Assembly: GCA_941918925.1 (NCBI GenBank)
Contig: OW799235.1
Span: 49,213,491 to 49,277,490 of the forward strand
Reading direction: 5' to 3'
DNA from: Phyto melanocephala
Lineage: Eukaryota; Arthropoda; Insecta; Diptera; Rhinophoridae
DNA: 64,000 bases
This document shows, piece by piece, positions 11,038 through 21,873 of the stretch. The notes beneath the pieces are model-generated. The model worked only from the letters and a program-made list of their open reading frames with translations, ran no database searches and had not been told where the DNA came from. Position numbers and translations under genes: made by a program. The number at the start of each line of letters is the position of its first letter. Positions within the stretch are counted from its first letter, which is position 1.

Positions 11038-12456
11038 TAAGTAACAGTGCTATATTCGGCCGTGCCGAATCTTATATACCCTTCACAACGTGTAGTCATG
11101 CAATAACAATGGTTTGTATCACCATTCATCTCATATAAAATACGTACATATGTATATACTGGTTAAAATAAATGTGGCATCGAATCCCAGCTAAGCCAAA
11201 AAAATTTTATTTTATTTAATATATTACCTATATTTTATTATTTTTTTTTATATTTTTTTAAATTTTTTTTAAATTTTTTTTTGTAATTTTTTTATTATTT
11301 TTTATTTTTATTTTTAATATATATTTTTTTTTGTATTTTTATACCCTTCACACAGTGAAAAAGGGTATATATAGGTTTGTCATTCCGTGTGAAATTTCTA
11401 CAATTTTCATTTCCGACCCCATAAAGTATATATTTTCTGAAAGCTTATGAATAGAGGAGTCGATTAAGCCCTGACCGTCTGTCCGTCTGACCGTCTGTCC
11501 GTGTGTATGTTGAAATCAACTTTTTGAAGCCCCCCGACATAGGTTGGACCCGGGTAAGGTATTAAAATATCAGAAATATTCGGGAGTAGATCGGTATTGA
11601 AAATCAGAAACATCGGTACATAAACAACTGAGATATGAGCAAAAACCCACGACCACCTCGATTTTCTTTTCATAAAAACAACATTACAACAACAACATAC
11701 ATACATACAAACGTGTATACTGGTTAGAGAAAACGTGGCATCGAATCCCAGCTGAGGCAAAAAAAATTTTTTTTAAATTTTTTTAAAATTTTTTTTTTAA
11801 AATTTTTTTTTTATTTTTTATTTAATATATTATATATATTTTTATTATTATTTTTTTTATTTTTTTTTTATTTTTTTTTTGTTTTATATATATTATATAT
11901 GTATATAATAATTTTTTTTTTTTTAATTTTTTTTTTAAATTTTTTTTTTTAAATTTTTTTTTTATTTTTTTTTTTTTTTTGTTTTTTTTAACATACATAC
12001 GTGAATTTACTGTTATTGCATGACTACACGTTGTGAAGGGTATATAAGATTCGGCACGGCCGAATATAGCGCTTTTACTTGTTTTTTTTGGCATGTTCTT
12101 TACATGTATGTATATATGTATGTTGTTGTTTTAGTTGTGAAAAAAAAACGAGGTGGTCGTGGTTTTTTGCTCATATCTCAGAAAGCTATTGGGCGATTGT
12201 GCTGAATTTCAATAGCGATTCATTCCTGGATATTTCCAAGAGATTGATACTATATACAGATCTGAGGATCATATAGTTGCTTCTAAAAGTTGATTTCAAC
12301 CAACACACGGACAGACGGTCAGGGCTTAATCGACTCCTCTATTCATAAGCTTTCAGAAAATATATACTTTATGGGGTCGGAAATGAAAATTGTAGAAATT
12401 ACAAACGGAATGACAAAGCTATATATACCCTTGTGCACCACAGGTGAAGGGTATAA
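11038..12456 (-). mobile_element. DINE-1/mini-me-like element B1, split by B2
   Basis: The minus-oriented element has its hairpin end at about 11038-11080 (ATTCGGCCGTGCCGAAT) and its other end at about 12456 (reverse complement of TATACCCTTCACCTGTGG). Its middle is interrupted at a T-rich tract by copy B2 (11340-12082). The outer halves, 11038-11339 and 12083-12456, match the continuous tandem copies at 59295-60730. It interrupts the old gypsy integrase. Confidence 0.8.
11340..12082 (+). mobile_element. DINE-1/mini-me-like element B2 nested in B1
   Basis: Full-length copy in the opposite orientation. It starts TATACCCTTCACACAGTG and includes TTTATGGGGTCGG (complement at about 11415), a (GTCY)n tract at about 11473-11503, long poly-T/poly-A tracts and the terminal hairpin GATTCGGCACGGCCGAAT followed by TTTTACTTGT. 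Both flanks are T, consistent with Helentron insertion between Ts. Its 5' end resembles copy A more than it resembles B1. Confidence 0.82.
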
Positions 12457-12720
12457 AAATAGTAAATGTCTTTAAAGACGTTAAGAAAAATGTTCATAAA
12501 CAACAAGATCATAACAAAAAAAAATAGCAGTAATCGTAGACGGAACCAACCACTATTTGAAATTGGATCAAAAGTTTTGGTAACTACACATGTTTTAAGC
12601 AACATCAACAAGGGAGTTACTTCTAAATTTGTTCCTAAACGAGATGGTCCCTATGTTATTGTATAGAAAAAGGGTACTACCTCTTTGTGAGTTTTCTAAG
12701 TTTTCAAATCTAGAATTTTT
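12457..12720 (+). pseudogene. Old Ty3/gypsy pol, piece 3: integrase C-terminal domain
   Basis: After B1 a basic linker leads into FEIGSKVLVTTHVLS and KFVPKRDGPYVIV, the GPY/F module of Ty3/gypsy integrases that helps target-site binding. A stop follows. This is the C-terminal continuation of the pieces at 4152-4593 and 10520-11037. The 3' LTR of this old element should follow but is not recognisable. Confidence 0.82.
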
Positions 12721-13649
12721 AAGTTAACGTTTAGTGATTCAAGTTAAGAAAAAAAAATTACACAACCGAACCAAAATGCATTTTTAACTATTACGTTTTT
12801 ATAAAATTCGCACCAGAGAACTAAAACGAATACTAATGAAGTAAGTAAACTTGAATCACTATTTATTTTTTCGTTGATTTATACGCATTCAAACTTATTG
12901 AAAAGTCTTTACTACTTATACGCACTTTTAAATGAAATGTACTTACAGTATTCATATTCATCAACATGTTGCCAGATAACAATTTGGCATTCATCATAAT
13001 AATTGTGGATTGTTAAAAAAAAAACAATTTAAATTTAACAAAATAATACAAAAACAACAAGCAAAAATAAAGTGCTTGCTTTGATGTCTGTTTAAGAAAT
13101 TTTGTTTTTGCGTATTATCTTTAAAATTTAAGTGAGCACCTAAGAACGCAGGTGCTGCAAAAAATTTAAACATAAAAATAAAAAACACAAAATAACTGTT
13201 ATTGTGTACCTCTTATTATAGAAGCCAACCAAAACCTACCCTAAAGGCCATGATCAGTTGCATTTATTTAAAAATTAAATAGTGATACTTGCAAAAATTG
13301 TATATGACACATTGTAACATTGCAAATTTTCTGGCGGCCAAAAAATACCTTGCACTCTCCGACCTGGCAACATTGTTTATTCTTCATATAAATGAGAGCT
13401 GTTAATGTTTTTGTTGTTGAGTCAACTTGCTTCATTCTATGAGGATAAGTAGTTTCTTACAAATATGAATCAACAAGAGTAGACTTGCAAATCATATAAA
13501 TATGGGATGCTATAAATATAAGTACGACGTAGTACTTATGTTCATTGTGTGTTATACTTATAAATTAACGTTGTTGTGGGCATGCGTACGTCATGATTTA
13601 TATGCACTTATACTCAAGTTTTATGGCTCACTAAGAATATCGAATGATT
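12721..13649. other. AT-rich stretch without a recognised gene
   Basis: No credible coding frame. A short inverted pair (tttagtgattcaagtta near 12728 and taaacttgaatcactattta near 12845) is the only structure I see. It may be the decayed 3' end or LTR of the old gypsy element; this is inference. Confidence 0.4.
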
Positions 13650-14241
13650 CGCACAGTGAAAAAAGGTATATATAGCTTTGTCATTCCGTGTGAAATCTCT
13701 ACAATTTTTTTTTTTTTCGGACGCCATAAAGTATATATTTTCTAAAAGCTTATGAATAGGGGAGTCGATTAAGCTCTGTCAGTCTGTCCGTGTGTATGTA
13801 AAAACCAAATTTTGAAGCCCCCGACATCGCCTGGACCCGCTTAAATTATTAAAATATCAGAAACATTAAAAATCAAAAAACAACATAAACAACTGAGATA
13901 TGAGGAAAAAATTGCGACACTTCGTTTTTTCACAACAACAACACATACATACAAACGTGGTACCCAGCTGAGCCAAAAAAATTTTTCTATTATATTTTTA
14001 AAAATTTTTTTTTTATTTTTTTTGTATATGTTTTATTTTTTGTTTTATATATTTTTTTTAAATTTTTTTTTATTTTTTATAACTTTTTTTTTTTAACGTA
14101 AACTCAATTTATAATTTTACAGTGGGATGGTTTTATAAACGTATGTTTTTTAAATATCTTATGGTGACACAAACAATTGTTATTGCATGACTATACGTTG
14201 TGAAGGGTATATAAGATTTGTCACGGTCAGCACTCTTACTT
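13650..14241 (+). mobile_element. Degenerate DINE-1/mini-me-like copy C
   Basis: It starts CACAGTGAAAAAAGGTATAT, has a shortened (GTCY)n tract near 13770-13795 and a damaged TATGG...GGGTCGG core, then poly-T tracts and a worn terminal hairpin ending CACTCTTACTTGT. Its 3' half (aatttataattttacagtgg) matches the third copy near 61330, so both belong to one subfamily. Divergence makes it the oldest mini-me here. Confidence 0.72.
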
Positions 14242-14329
14242 GTTTTTATATTTCGTAAGTTAAAGAATGAAAATTAGGGTCTATTAATCAAAATTATATT
14301 GTAAATGGTATGGGCAGCATTAAAGGTAC
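14242..14329. repeat. Degenerate ~105-bp tandem repeat, left part
   Basis: This is the left remainder of an array whose other units lie at 30021-30660. Common motifs are a TTTATxxxTCTAGAATTTTT-like start, a 'attgaaaatgatat' core and 'aaggtac'. BEL-2 inserted at one of the aaggtac motifs. Confidence 0.5.
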
Positions 14330-14660
14330 TGTTCACAATCGTTGTTCACTTTTGCCACTGTTAAATTCTTTAATGTTTGCCTATCATTTTTTGTTAACCG
14401 CTACGCAGCGGCATTGTCATTCTAAAACTCGAACAATTAACATAAAACAGTGCACAAGTGAATAACAAAAACAACAAATAATGACAAAAATAATAACATA
14501 AAAAATAAAAATTAAAATTTATTGTAAGAAAAAACAAAAGTTAAATAAAAATATAAAAAAGTAACTTAAAACTAAACTGAAATTAAAAATAAAAAGCGTT
14601 TTTTATTTAAACTAAAAAAAGGAAGAACCAGACAGACCTAAAAACACACACCAATAAACA
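14330..14660 (+). repeat. BEL-2 5' LTR
   Basis: 331 bp, begins TGTTCACAATCG and ends CCAATAAACA. It is homologous to the split 3' LTR: the segment with AACCGCTACGCAGCG is shared near 14399 and 24698, and the segment with TTTTTATTTAAAC near 14602 and 29972. Confidence 0.92.
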
Positions 14661-14662
14661 TT

Positions 14663-14682
14663 TGGTCACTTCGAACCGAATA
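14663..14682 (+). promoter_or_regulatory. BEL-2 primer binding site, tRNA-Tyr type
   Basis: TGGTCACTTCGAACCGAAT lies two bases (TT) after the LTR. It is the same site as in BEL-1, with one extra A and a few changes. This supports both the family assignment and the LTR boundary. Confidence 0.78.
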
Positions 14683-14951
14683 GTGTAAAAATTAAAACTA
14701 CAAAACAATAGTTCTAACAACAATATACCTACATACATTTATAAAACAATTAAAAATACAACAGTGATAACAATATACATATGTATATAAATTTACAAAA
14801 ACAATTACAATAGTTAAAATAAATAAGTGTTACAAAATCATCATCATCATTATTAACATCATCATTAAAATCATTTATGGTAACGGCATATAAATTCTTT
14901 AGCCTAACAAAAATATTCCAAGACACAAAATAAAAAAGATCCAACAACAAC

Positions 14952-16997
14952 GTACGTTAAGTTAGGTTGAACAGGACAGGTATACACTTATGCCCAGTTG
15001 GCATGTTGTTCGCTCCATATGGAAACCGGAATTCCCAAACAAAAACCATAATTTTCCATAAATAACGGACTAGTCCAAGAATCCAGTCCCCTCAATGTTA
15101 TTCCTTATGGATCTCTAGTTCGAGTTCCCTAGGTATTCCAAGTTCGGCATAGTATCCACTGTAAAATTTTCGCGTCTAAACGCAGGACAATGACAAAGGT
15201 GGTTTACTAAAGTGTCATCCTTTTCCTCGCATGCTCTTCCTGTCGTTTCCTCAGACAATTTTATGCGAGCTAGATGGGTTCTTAACTTCGTATGACCTGT
15301 AATTACACTGGTTAGTCTCCTAAGTGTTGGTCTACTTAGTCTCAGAATCTCCTTTAATTTCCCAAGATTTGGGTCACCCCATGATATTTTTGTCATTTTA
15401 CCGACATCAGTGCTTTGCCATTTTCTGACATGTTCCTCCTTCGCCCAAAATTTAAGTTTATCCTTGAACCGTTAAAAGGGTTTAGCATTTTCCAAAGTAA
15501 TAATACTCAGAAAAGCTCCCATTTTAGATAACTTGTCAGCTTTCTCGTTTCCGACCAGTCCGTGACGGCCTGGTATCCATATTGTCTCCAGATGTTCACA
15601 ATTTGAAAATGAGTTTATCTCGCTCTTGCATTGCAGAACGTTCCGGGATTCAAATTTCCCTACGTCTTAATCATTGATTGGCTATCCTTAAAGATACGAA
15701 TCGGGGCTTTGCTATACGTTTCCTTTATCCATTTAAATCCTTCCGTAATCGCCATGATCTCAGCCTGGAATATGCCATTGTGATCTGGTAGACAGAAGTA
15801 TTTGCTTCTGTTTGGGCTTATGTCGTATAAGCCAATTCCAGTTTGGTCACCAATCTTTGAACCGTCCGGACGCGTCCGTATAAAGATCGATTCCATGGGT
15901 GTTTATTATCCTGGTTATTTCATCCCATTCTCCCTCTTGCAGTTTGTATTTTCATATCTCATCGGGATTTTATCACATGTTACTTCCGTAATATTTCTCA
16001 TCGGTAAGATATCCGTTATTCTTTGGAATCTGGTCTTATGTTCTCTTATAAGCCATTCATCTATTGCCATTAATATTGTAGGGGCTAAAGCCGCTTCTTA
16101 TTTTACCTACACATATCTCTATTGGCTAAATTGATAGTATATTCTCAATGGCCATTGTCTCTGAATCTTTTGAAGAGGTTTTATATTCACCATCTTCTCT
16201 GAGGATGTCCACCACACTAACGAAGCATACGTCATAATCGGTCGGAGTACATTCGTATATAGCCTATGTGTCATCCTTGGGCTTATGCCGCACTTTGAGC
16301 CTATCGCTCTTCTGCAGAGAGCCCATATTCTCTGAGCCTTTTCCACTTCACACTCAATGTGTTCCTTCCAGGATAGCCTTCAATCAAGTACTGTTTCTAG
16401 GTATTTGACCTTCTTATTAATCTTAATTGTCTTATTTCGAAAGATGGGATGACTATGCACAGGTATCTTCCTCTTTCTCGTAAACAAACAGATTTCAGTC
16501 TTGTCCGGGTTGACATTGAGCCCTCGCTCTTTTGCCCACTTATAGAATATATTCAAAACCTCCGTTGCTCATACATAAAGAATTTGGTTTCGTCCCCCTG
16601 ATCCGTATCGCAACATTAACTGCGTAACAGATAGGCTTAAATCCCTCGTAAGATAGAATCCTCAGTAGACTATGTGTGGTAGTTACCCATAATAATGGAG
16701 ATAATATACCTGCGGGGTTCCTCGACATACGTTGTCCCTTCTTCTCACTCCATTTGCTCACAATTTATCCATCGTCGAATTTCATGAATCGCCTGGTATT
16801 CCTCTCCTAACCATACTGTCGACGATCCATGGTTTTTAATAAGAATGATGTTAAGCTTATGAGTCTATAAGCTTTAGGATTTGCGTAATTTTCTTTCCCT
16901 GGTTTAGGTATGAAAACGACTCTCTCCTCCCTTCATTCCACAGGGGTATACGCATATTTTAGGCAAGTAGTGAAAATGTTCGCCAGCGTCATATCAT
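14952..16997 (-). mobile_element. 5'-truncated LINE with RNase H, LOA/R1-like
   Basis: Minus-strand LINE flanked by aacaacaac (14943-14951 and 16998-17006), consistent with target-primed insertion. The 5' end is truncated within the reverse transcriptase, near ERVVFIPKPGKENYANP. The 3' end has no poly-A but a specific tail containing CAACATGCCAACTGGGC (complement at about 14993-15010). That tail is shared with the SINE at 17897-18096, which implies this LINE family mobilises the SINE. Confidence 0.85.
15115..16990 (-). pseudogene. LINE ORF2 remnant: reverse transcriptase, RNase H, C-terminal zinc motif
   Basis: Several minus-strand frames follow one another. The RT finger/palm near 16880-16985 has KAYRLISLTSFLLKT. 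The palm at 16540-16761 has GILSPLLWV and a damaged catalytic box, YAVN instead of YADD. The thumb at 16119-16346 has YTNVLRPIMTYASLVWW. RNase H at 15660-15896 has IFQAEIMAITEGFKWI and IFKDSQSMIK. The C-terminal region at 15115-15396 has GHTKLRTHLARIKL and a CxxxxxT..H.LCHCPAF zinc-type motif. RNase H plus this tail fits the LOA/I/R1 group better than jockey. Frameshifts and the altered catalytic box show it is inactive. Confidence 0.83.
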
Positions 16998-17218
16998 AAC
17001 AACAACAGTAAGTACAAAATTATAGTTTAATATACAACAAAAATTCTGCCGCAAACAACAAGACAGAATTGCAGAAAATAAAAAAGGGTTACCATCGGAC
17101 ACATATTTTTAATTTACCGGGGAAAAATAAAATACCCTACAATTAATTACTAAATTTATTATAATTTTCGTAAAATCGCTAGCAGGGACTATGATTATTA
17201 TGATTTTTTGACCCAAAA

Positions 17219-17896
17219 ATGGCATACGAAAAATTGTTAAATTGTACAAATGAACTTCTGGAGTTTGAAAGCGTTTACATCGAAAACGTATCCGAAGGCA
17301 ATGTTCAGTGCGTGTTGAAATCGATTCAATATGGGCACAAGTCAAAAGATCCTATGAGGAGTTTTGGGACAAAAAACAGGAAGCCGCTGAAAAACCAAAA
17401 GGTAAACTTAAACTTCGTGAACGCTATCACACAGCTCTTAAAGCATACAAACATTGTTTAGGAATAATTAATTCTAATATTCAGATACTATCGACCCTAA
17501 ATAGTGATTCAACGGTTATTTCTCAGTCGGTAGAAAATAATGATATTTCGTTTGTTCGACTACCACCATATGACACAGATATATTTTTTGGAGATTTTGT
17601 AACACGGCCAACTTTCCGTGATCTTTTTTCGGCTCTATATATAAAAAATAAAATAAAAAAAATTTAGAAATTGTTTTATTTAATACAAAAGACAGGAGAA
17701 GATGCTAGAAAAATCGTTTCAAATACCCGATTAACCAATGGAGGCTTCGACATAGCCTGGAAAAATCTCGTCGATCAATACGAAAATAATCGGGTTCAAG
17801 TCAATGAAAAATTAAAGATTTTGTTTGATCTTTCGAACGTTACCGAAGAATCGGGCCAATGTATTCAACTATTACAACGGACAGTTAATTGATGTG
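17219..17896 (+). pseudogene. gag: BEL-2 gag, N-terminal and capsid part
   Basis: Starts MAYEKLLNCTNELLEFES; a frameshift near 17310 moves the reading to the frame with VKRSYEEFWDKKQEAAEK. A stop near 17665 interrupts it. The capsid motifs TRPTFRDLFSAL and MFYLIQKTGEDARKIV correspond one-to-one to those of BEL-1. The frame reaches LLQRTVN, where the SINE begins, and resumes in a matching position at 18103. It is a dead copy of the same Gag family as 246-1739. Confidence 0.85.
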
Positions 17897-18096
17897 GCCC
17901 GGTGGACTAGTCAGTAGTGTGCTGGTCTGCTAGTTTGGGGGTTCGATTCCCGTCAGAGATTCTGGACTGGGCTGCTTCTCTTTCTCTTCTATTCTAACTT
18001 TTCTATTCATATGGAGCGCACAACATGCCAATTGGGCTTAAGTACCTGTCGTGGGTTTGGACTTTAAGTGCCCCCCCTTTTCAACCTAAACTAATG
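17897..18096 (+). mobile_element. tRNA-derived SINE
   Basis: A 200-bp insertion in gag flanked by gatgtg (17891-17896 and 18097-18102). A polymerase III promoter is visible. An A-box-like TGGCCCGGTGG lies at 17895-17905, its first two bases coming from the flank. An exact B box GGTTCGATTCC lies at 17940-17950. The tRNA-unrelated body is pyrimidine-rich. The 3' tail (18009-18050) matches the 3' end of the LINE at 14952-16997 with only a few differences, followed by about 34 extra bases before the shared TTCAACCTAA. It ends without poly-A. Confidence 0.88.
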
Positions 18097-18300
18097 GATG
18101 TGTTCAGGCGTTAAATGCCCTAGGTGTAGGAACTGACACTTGGGGCTTGATTCTAGTATATATTTGATCAAAAAAGCTCCCCCGAACTCTTTTAAAATAA
18201 TTTGAAAATTCTCTTCAGGAAATTACAAAAGTTCCAATATGGGAACTGTTGATGAGGAATTCGTCTCGCTACTGATTTCCACAGGATTTTAAATAAAGAG
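18097..18300 (+). pseudogene. gag: BEL-2 gag, middle part after the SINE
   Basis: The reading resumes after the SINE with VQALNALGVGTDTWGLI, collinear with the BEL-1 region SILKLYNINVSSWDPIF. It then continues through a frameshift to EITKVPIWELL. The continuity confirms that the SINE is a clean insertion. Confidence 0.75.
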
Positions 18301-18740
18301 ACACCGGATAAATTTTAAATTCAAATTTATTTCACCAATGTTATTTATATTAAAATTCCTACAAAACTATACAATGTTATGGAGAAATTTTATTAAATAA
18401 ATTATGAAAAAACTCACTTTTTGGTATGGAAACCACTAGAGTTTAAGTATTAAAAATTCAAGTTTTTTCCGGACTAAAAACGGATCACCACGCCAGTCAG
18501 CTAAGTACAAAACTTGCTGTATTAAATAAAAATGGAGTTTAGACTAGCGCGGGCAGCGTTTACTCCGAAAGTATATGTGCATATACATATAAATTATAAT
18601 ATGTAATATATTATTTATAATATGTGAAGTTAACAGCACTGGCAAGCCTTACTCAAAAAAAAAATAAAAATACCAAATCATTAGTAAAACAAAATCGTAT
18701 AAACACTTTTCATACTCATAAGATTCATATAGAATATGGA
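18301..18740. other. Unassigned insertion inside BEL-2 gag
   Basis: About 440 bp with no BEL homology visible, between the capsid region and the zinc knuckles. It has AT-rich sequence, a (TA)-rich palindromic stretch near 18570-18625 and no clear TIR. I cannot assign it; a worn MITE or diverged spacer is possible. Confidence 0.4.
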
Positions 18741-19141
18741 TCAAAAGATAAAAAATAATTTTCATCAGCTAGAGTACAGAAAAATTACACAAATCGAAAA
18801 TGCCAACATTGTAAGGAGTGTCACCATCTGCGATCATGCCCAAAAATTTTAGAACAAGATGTGAGTGGTAGAATTCACATTGTAAGAGTCACTAATTCAC
18901 CTTGTAATTGTCTTTTAGACCACAGTGTCAAGGAATGTAAAAGCAGAGTTAATTACAGATTACGTAATCAAAGCCACAATACTTTATTACATAAGGGTTC
19001 GGAAACCTAATTCACAAATCAAAAGTGTTACAACTTGTCCCAGTACAAGCTCCGCAGCAATAATTCTATCCCAAATTTCACATCCTTTACCCTATAAGAG
19101 AATAAACAACTTAGTCAATCTCCAACCGAGCAAGAAACATT
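18741..19141 (+). pseudogene. gag: BEL-2 nucleocapsid region
   Basis: It encodes the CCHC part: KCQHCKECHHLRSCPK, then a second box CNCLLDHSVKEC and NHNTLLH-like sequence (SHNTLLHKG). This is the same arrangement as BEL-1 residues 358-425. The region ends at 19141, where the Harbinger element interrupts it after the TSD att. Confidence 0.8.
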
Positions 19142-21870
19142 CACCCCAATTCTAAATAACAATTCCCTGGGAATTATTTCCCTATTCCCTGTTCCCCTAT
19201 TCTAAATGATTTCTCCCGGAGAAATTTTTTCCTTTTCCCTTATTCTAAATGAACTTCGAAATTGGGAAACTGTTCCCTGGGAAAAAGGTATGTATTACAA
19301 AAGGTAATTAAAGGGAGCATTTAATAACAAATTTTGGGAAAAAATCCGCCAACAAATTTCAAGGAATTGTACCAAAAATGTAACGGCCATATGTATAAAA
19401 ACTTATAACAGGCTTATAAGTCGTTTTTAAGCAAAATTCACTATTGTTGCATTTATAAACCATTAATAGACTTATAAACCTTTTATAAACCATTTATAAA
19501 ATCAAAAATTTTATTGTTTGATTTACCCTTCTTTAAACCAAAAATAAGGCGACATTTCATGCATAATTTGCGTTAAAAAATTATTTTCAAGAAATTTTGT
19601 AAAAAAATGTAAGAAAAAGTAATTGAAATATTAAAATTGATTAGATTAACACATTTCGACATATAGATAAGTGCAATTTATACAAAAGAAAATAATAAAT
19701 TTCACATATTTTAAATTAAATAAAATTAAAAAATTATAATAGTGATGTAAGAAAAACGTAAACAAACTTTTAACCCGAATACTTTTCTTATTGTTATTAA
19801 CAAAATAGGTAAATAATTAATATTTGTATTATAATTTTTGCTCAAAATTTTTCATATACCAAAGTTATATACTTTTGATTTTTTCGATGTTGTTTTTGTG
19901 CTTTAATTTTATAAAAAATTTTACCTTTACTTGATACCCGGGAAAATCTTATAGTAGTTATAAGCACCACTAACAATAAAATGACAACTAAATATAAAAA
20001 GCGTTGCCATACATACTAATAAAATCACTACAAACATTTAATAACTATAAAAGGTTTATTGTACGTTTATAAATACAAATTCTTATTAGTGGTTTATAAC
20101 ACAAAAAGCGTTTAATAACTATTGTACACTATAACCATAAAATAACTACTTTTTATGCATATAGCCGTAAGTATTTAGCATTTTTATAAAAAAAATGTGA
20201 TAAATATTGTAATTTATTGTTACATTTAGGACAAAAACAACAAACAGGAAGCAGTTAGAATAATGAATTGTTTTTTTAGTTTTAAGAAAATTATAATTTT
20301 TATTTATCTTTTTGTTTTTTATTTTTGAAGGTTTTAAATTTTTTTAATAAAATGTTATATTTATTAATAAAATTTATAAATATAAGAAATGGCTTTATTA
20401 CAGAAATTTATTAGAGATTGTTCGCAATATTATTTCTAATATTTTGGGCAATGGATAAATATTGTGGTGAGGCTAAGGATACCACATCATTATCCTGAAC
20501 GCTCAAACAATCTAAATATTCTACATCGTTTACTTCAGTAATGCATTTAAAATGAATGCAAATGTTATGCAACGCACAGCAAAAATTTTTTATTTTAGCA
20601 GCCTTTTTTGGAGCGTAGTGCAGCTGCGTAGCACCAAGAATGCACCTCCATCTATTTTTTAAAACACCATTAGTGCATTCAACCACATTTCGACACTTGG
20701 GGTGAATTTCATTTTAACAGACATATCCTGTGTGCATCTATAAGGCGTTAAAAGCCCCGGTTCCAGAGAATATCCTGCGTCTCCTAGAAAAAAATACATT
20801 TTTAATTTATGAATTGTCTGTTATCATTCAAAACTTTACCAAGAAGCTAATAATTGCTGCCACCTGTAAGGTATTCTTGCTCAAGGTGAGCATGCAATTC
20901 GCCAGAATTCAAAATAAATAAATCGTGAAACGCTCATGTGAGGCATCAACGTACTGAATCCTTAGCTCATGATCACAGACCTGTAATTTTTTAATTAAAA
21001 ATTAATTATTGATCATTTAAAATAAAAGAAAATACTTTACCAGCATTACATTCAAACTATAGCATCCCTTCCTGTTGTAGTAAAGATGCTTATTCTTAGG
21101 AGGAGCAATGATGCGAACATGCGTTCCATCAACACATCCTATAACGCTTGGAATGCCATACTTCATATAAAGAGATAACGCAGTTTTCCGGTTTTGCACT
21201 TCAGTTCTGCAGAAAGTTATATACATTGGGCGTAAATGTTCCTTAAATATATTAATAACTTCTGCCAGAATTTTGCTAAGACTACACTGAGCCACAGACA
21301 CACCGCAATCTTTACCTATACCCGGTTGGTACCCACCTTCAGCAAAAAAGCGTAAAGTCGCACTTAATTTCACGACTGGAGAAATTGCAAACGATTTACG
21401 TTTAGGCTGGACACGTTAACACATCCAACAGAGATTTGAACGCCGGTTTATTGACTCTGTAATATTTTTCAAACCTTCCAAAAGTAAATTTACATACAAA
21501 GTTTTAGGCAACTCAGGTGGGTTGCTGGCGTCACGTAGCATTCACCTTTCTACCCTTTGCTTATTCTTGTCAGGTTGGTATACTTCAGATTTTTTTGCTT
21601 CAGCTATTATTATCAACGCTACACTAACCATTTTTGTTCACTTTTAAATTTTTTTTTATATTTACGAATATTCGCTTTTTACGCTTAATATTTTTAAACA
21701 TTATTAGCAAATATTTTGTCAAAACAGAACAGCAAACAGCTGACTTCGAAAATGTAAAATTCCCTCTCCCTTGTTATTCCTTTCCCCGACTGTTTATAAT
21801 AGGGGAATTTTATTCGCGAGAAAAATGAATTCATTCATTAATTTCCCTGGGAATATTTAGAATTGGGGTG
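19142..21870 (-). mobile_element. PIF/Harbinger DNA transposon, Harb-1
   Basis: The TIRs are CACCCCAATTCTAAATA on the left (19142) and its inverse on the right (to 21870). Further inside, both ends carry TTCCCTGGGAA-type sequence. The 3-bp TSD is att (19139-19141 and 21871-21873). The transposase gene is on the minus strand (20411-21632). The left 1.1 kb (19280-20400) is AT-rich and noncoding, with repeated 'cttataaa/tttataag' motifs. It is inserted in the BEL-2 protease region and so is younger than BEL-2. Confidence 0.92.
20411..21632 (-). pseudogene. Harbinger transposase (HARBI1-like), two introns, frameshifted
   Basis: The gene starts at 21632 (MVSVALIIIAEAKKSE). It reaches RDASNPPELP after one stop, then LRFFAEGGYQPGIGKDCGVS. 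The first catalytic Asp is in GCVDGTHVRI, followed by YNRKGCYSLNVM. Predicted introns are 20981-21040 and 20784-20839, both with GT..AG ends. The second Asp is in GDAGYSLEPGLLTPY (about 20735-20783), and the Glu is in VECTNGVLKNRWRC. The tail CCALHNICIHF is typical of the family. Catalytic residues are present, but frameshifts near 20900 and 20690 and early stops inactivate it. No Myb-like partner is seen in this element; one exists at 54921-55705 in another. Confidence 0.9.
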
Positions 21871-21873
21871 ATT

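Larger units (their letters stand above)
14683..17218 (+). other. BEL-2 leader, split by a LINE
   Basis: Untranslated, A-rich sequence (14683-14951 and 16998-17218) up to the gag ATG at 17219. It contains a (cat)n run near 14840. The LINE at 14952-16997 is inserted between two copies of aacaacaac. Confidence 0.7.

Noticed and set aside
11822..12094. Lysine-rich frame on the minus strand
   Set aside because: Translation of poly-T/poly-A tracts of a mini-me; similar frames occur in other copies.
12994..13188. Minus-strand frame with hydrophobic stretches
   Set aside because: AT-rich chance frame in decayed sequence, with no homology, signal peptide pattern or partner features.
17895..17960. 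Possible tRNA gene
   Set aside because: A and B boxes are present, but there is no closed acceptor stem. The flanking duplication and the LINE-like tail make it a SINE.
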